This document shows positions 63,511-64,000 of a stretch of DNA of 64,000 nucleotides, one piece after another; position 1 is the first letter of the stretch; every line of letters starts with the position of its first letter. Both the position numbers and the translations under genes were made by a program. The notes under the pieces were generated by a model that saw nothing but the letters and a program-made list of their open reading frames with translations, had not been told where the DNA came from and ran no database searches. Source of the stretch: an uncultured Methanobrevibacter sp. (lineage in GTDB: Archaea; Methanobacteriota; Methanobacteria; Methanobacteriales; Methanobacteriaceae); contig CACYJH010000002.1 in NCBI GenBank assembly GCA_902774685.1, forward strand, positions 1-64,000. Direction: 5' to 3'.

Positions 63511-64000
63511 TTATTTTTTAGCAACATTAGGCTTTTTGCCACCTTTATTTCCTTTAAACTTATTTTTAGATTGTTTGAATTTACCGCCAGCGATGAATGC
63601 TGCACCACCGGATTTGCTTGCTACATTAGTAGTGAAGGTACATTTTGTTACAGTTAATGTTTTGGAACCTTGGAAGATTCCAGCACCAAAGACAGCCTTG
63701 TTTGAAAGGAATGTTGTAACCTTTATGACATTTGTACCACCTTGAATAGCAATAGCTCCACCGGAACGTCCTGCGGTATTTTTAGTAAATTTACAGCTGT
63801 TTACAGTGATTCCTTTTGCCTTATTGAGGATTGCTCCACCAAAGTACGCTTTGTTTGAAGTGAAGGTACATTTGGTCAAGGAGATTTTACCACCACTGTT
63901 AGCACTTATAGCACCACCATTTTGGCTAGCAACATTTGATTTGAAGTTACATCCGGAAAAGCTTGCGGAAGCCCCTTCGAAGAATACAGCTCCACCATAT
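63511..64000 (-). CDS. Beta-helix adhesin-like protein, C-terminal part (N-terminus beyond right edge)
   Basis: The frame is open from base 64000 to the stop at 63511 (162 codons in view). It consists of parallel beta-helix repeats with CTFTSNKAYFGGAILNKA-like periodicity (about 22-26 residues, with C or S, F and GGA positions). It ends in a basic tail, KNKFKGNKGGKKPNVAKK. This matches adhesin-like / right-handed beta-helix proteins of Methanobrevibacter. The Lys-rich end could bind the negatively charged wall polymer made by the neighbouring genes, which is speculation. It is convergent with the GT2 gene at 61006 and is not the same gene as the one at the left edge. Confidence 0.86.
   Translation of the reverse strand, partial: YGGAVFFEGASASFSGCNFKSNVASQNGGAISANSGGKISLTKCTFTSNKAYFGGAILNKAKGITVNSCKFTKNTAGRSGGAIAIQGGTNVIKVTTFLSNKAVFGAGIFQGSKTLTVTKCTFTTNVASKSGGAAFIAGGKFKQSKNKFKGNKGGKKPNVAKK

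Overview
The window reads as part of the chromosome of a methanogenic archaeon of the order Methanobacteriales, most likely a Methanobrevibacter. The evidence is an F420-dependent methylene-H4MPT dehydrogenase (mtd), a coenzyme F430 amidase (cfbB), a CTP-dependent riboflavin kinase (ribK), a PurE-PurE tandem protein, GGTG/GGAGG ribosome-binding sites, archaeal TATA boxes, oligo-T terminators, very low G+C, and giant beta-helix adhesin-like proteins at both edges. I saw no rRNA, tRNA, CRISPR array or insertion sequence.

Layout. 1-3699 (minus) is the N-terminal part of a giant secreted adhesin-like protein that runs off the left edge. 4461-11859 holds mostly housekeeping genes: an iron-sulfur flavoprotein, a Wzx/MurJ-type flippase, a ModE-like regulator, a ferredoxin, hisB, a zinc-ribbon protein, mtd, a broken YczE-type membrane gene and a TIGR04076 protein. 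11792-14093 (minus) is a two-gene envelope glycan unit. 14094-16500 is A-rich non-coding DNA around a coiled-coil gene with an AbrB-like head. 16501-25828 carries cfbB, a HhH radical-SAM protein, leuA, DUF63, PHP and DUF1786 genes, and trpB2 behind four helically phased TGTAC boxes. 25829-28029 is a ParA gene with a partner that has a ParB-like N-terminal motif but no ParB DNA-binding core, preceded by an AT repeat array. 28221-40450 holds further metabolism and envelope genes: a TIM-barrel protein, a HAD protein, an old-yellow-enzyme relative, gatA, a coiled-coil protein, an EF-hand/zinc-ribbon membrane protein, ribK, a large GT2, an AzgA permease and Tex.

40.5-63.4 kb is the most striking region. 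It holds four proteins with the CDP-glycerol glycerophosphotransferase (TagB/TagF, PF04464) fold and four GT2 glycosyltransferases, plus a DegT-type aminotransferase, an ATP-grasp/HAD fusion and a decayed fragment joining a GT2 start to a TagF end. It looks like an archaeal teichoic-acid-like polyol-phosphate polymer locus. A roughly 100-residue beta-rich N-terminal module appears in front of both GT2 and TagF catalytic domains, pointing to domain shuffling. purE and a ubiD-family gene (probably the archaeal mevalonate-pathway decarboxylase) sit inside this run and are probably unrelated to it. At 63511-64000 (minus) the C-terminus of a second beta-helix adhesin closes the window.

Cross-cutting features are T-tracts repeated every 9-13 bp after many stop codons, two 49-bp tandem repeats at different places in the wall-polymer region, and several starts (ATC/ATG, TTG, possible leaderless) that deserve attention.
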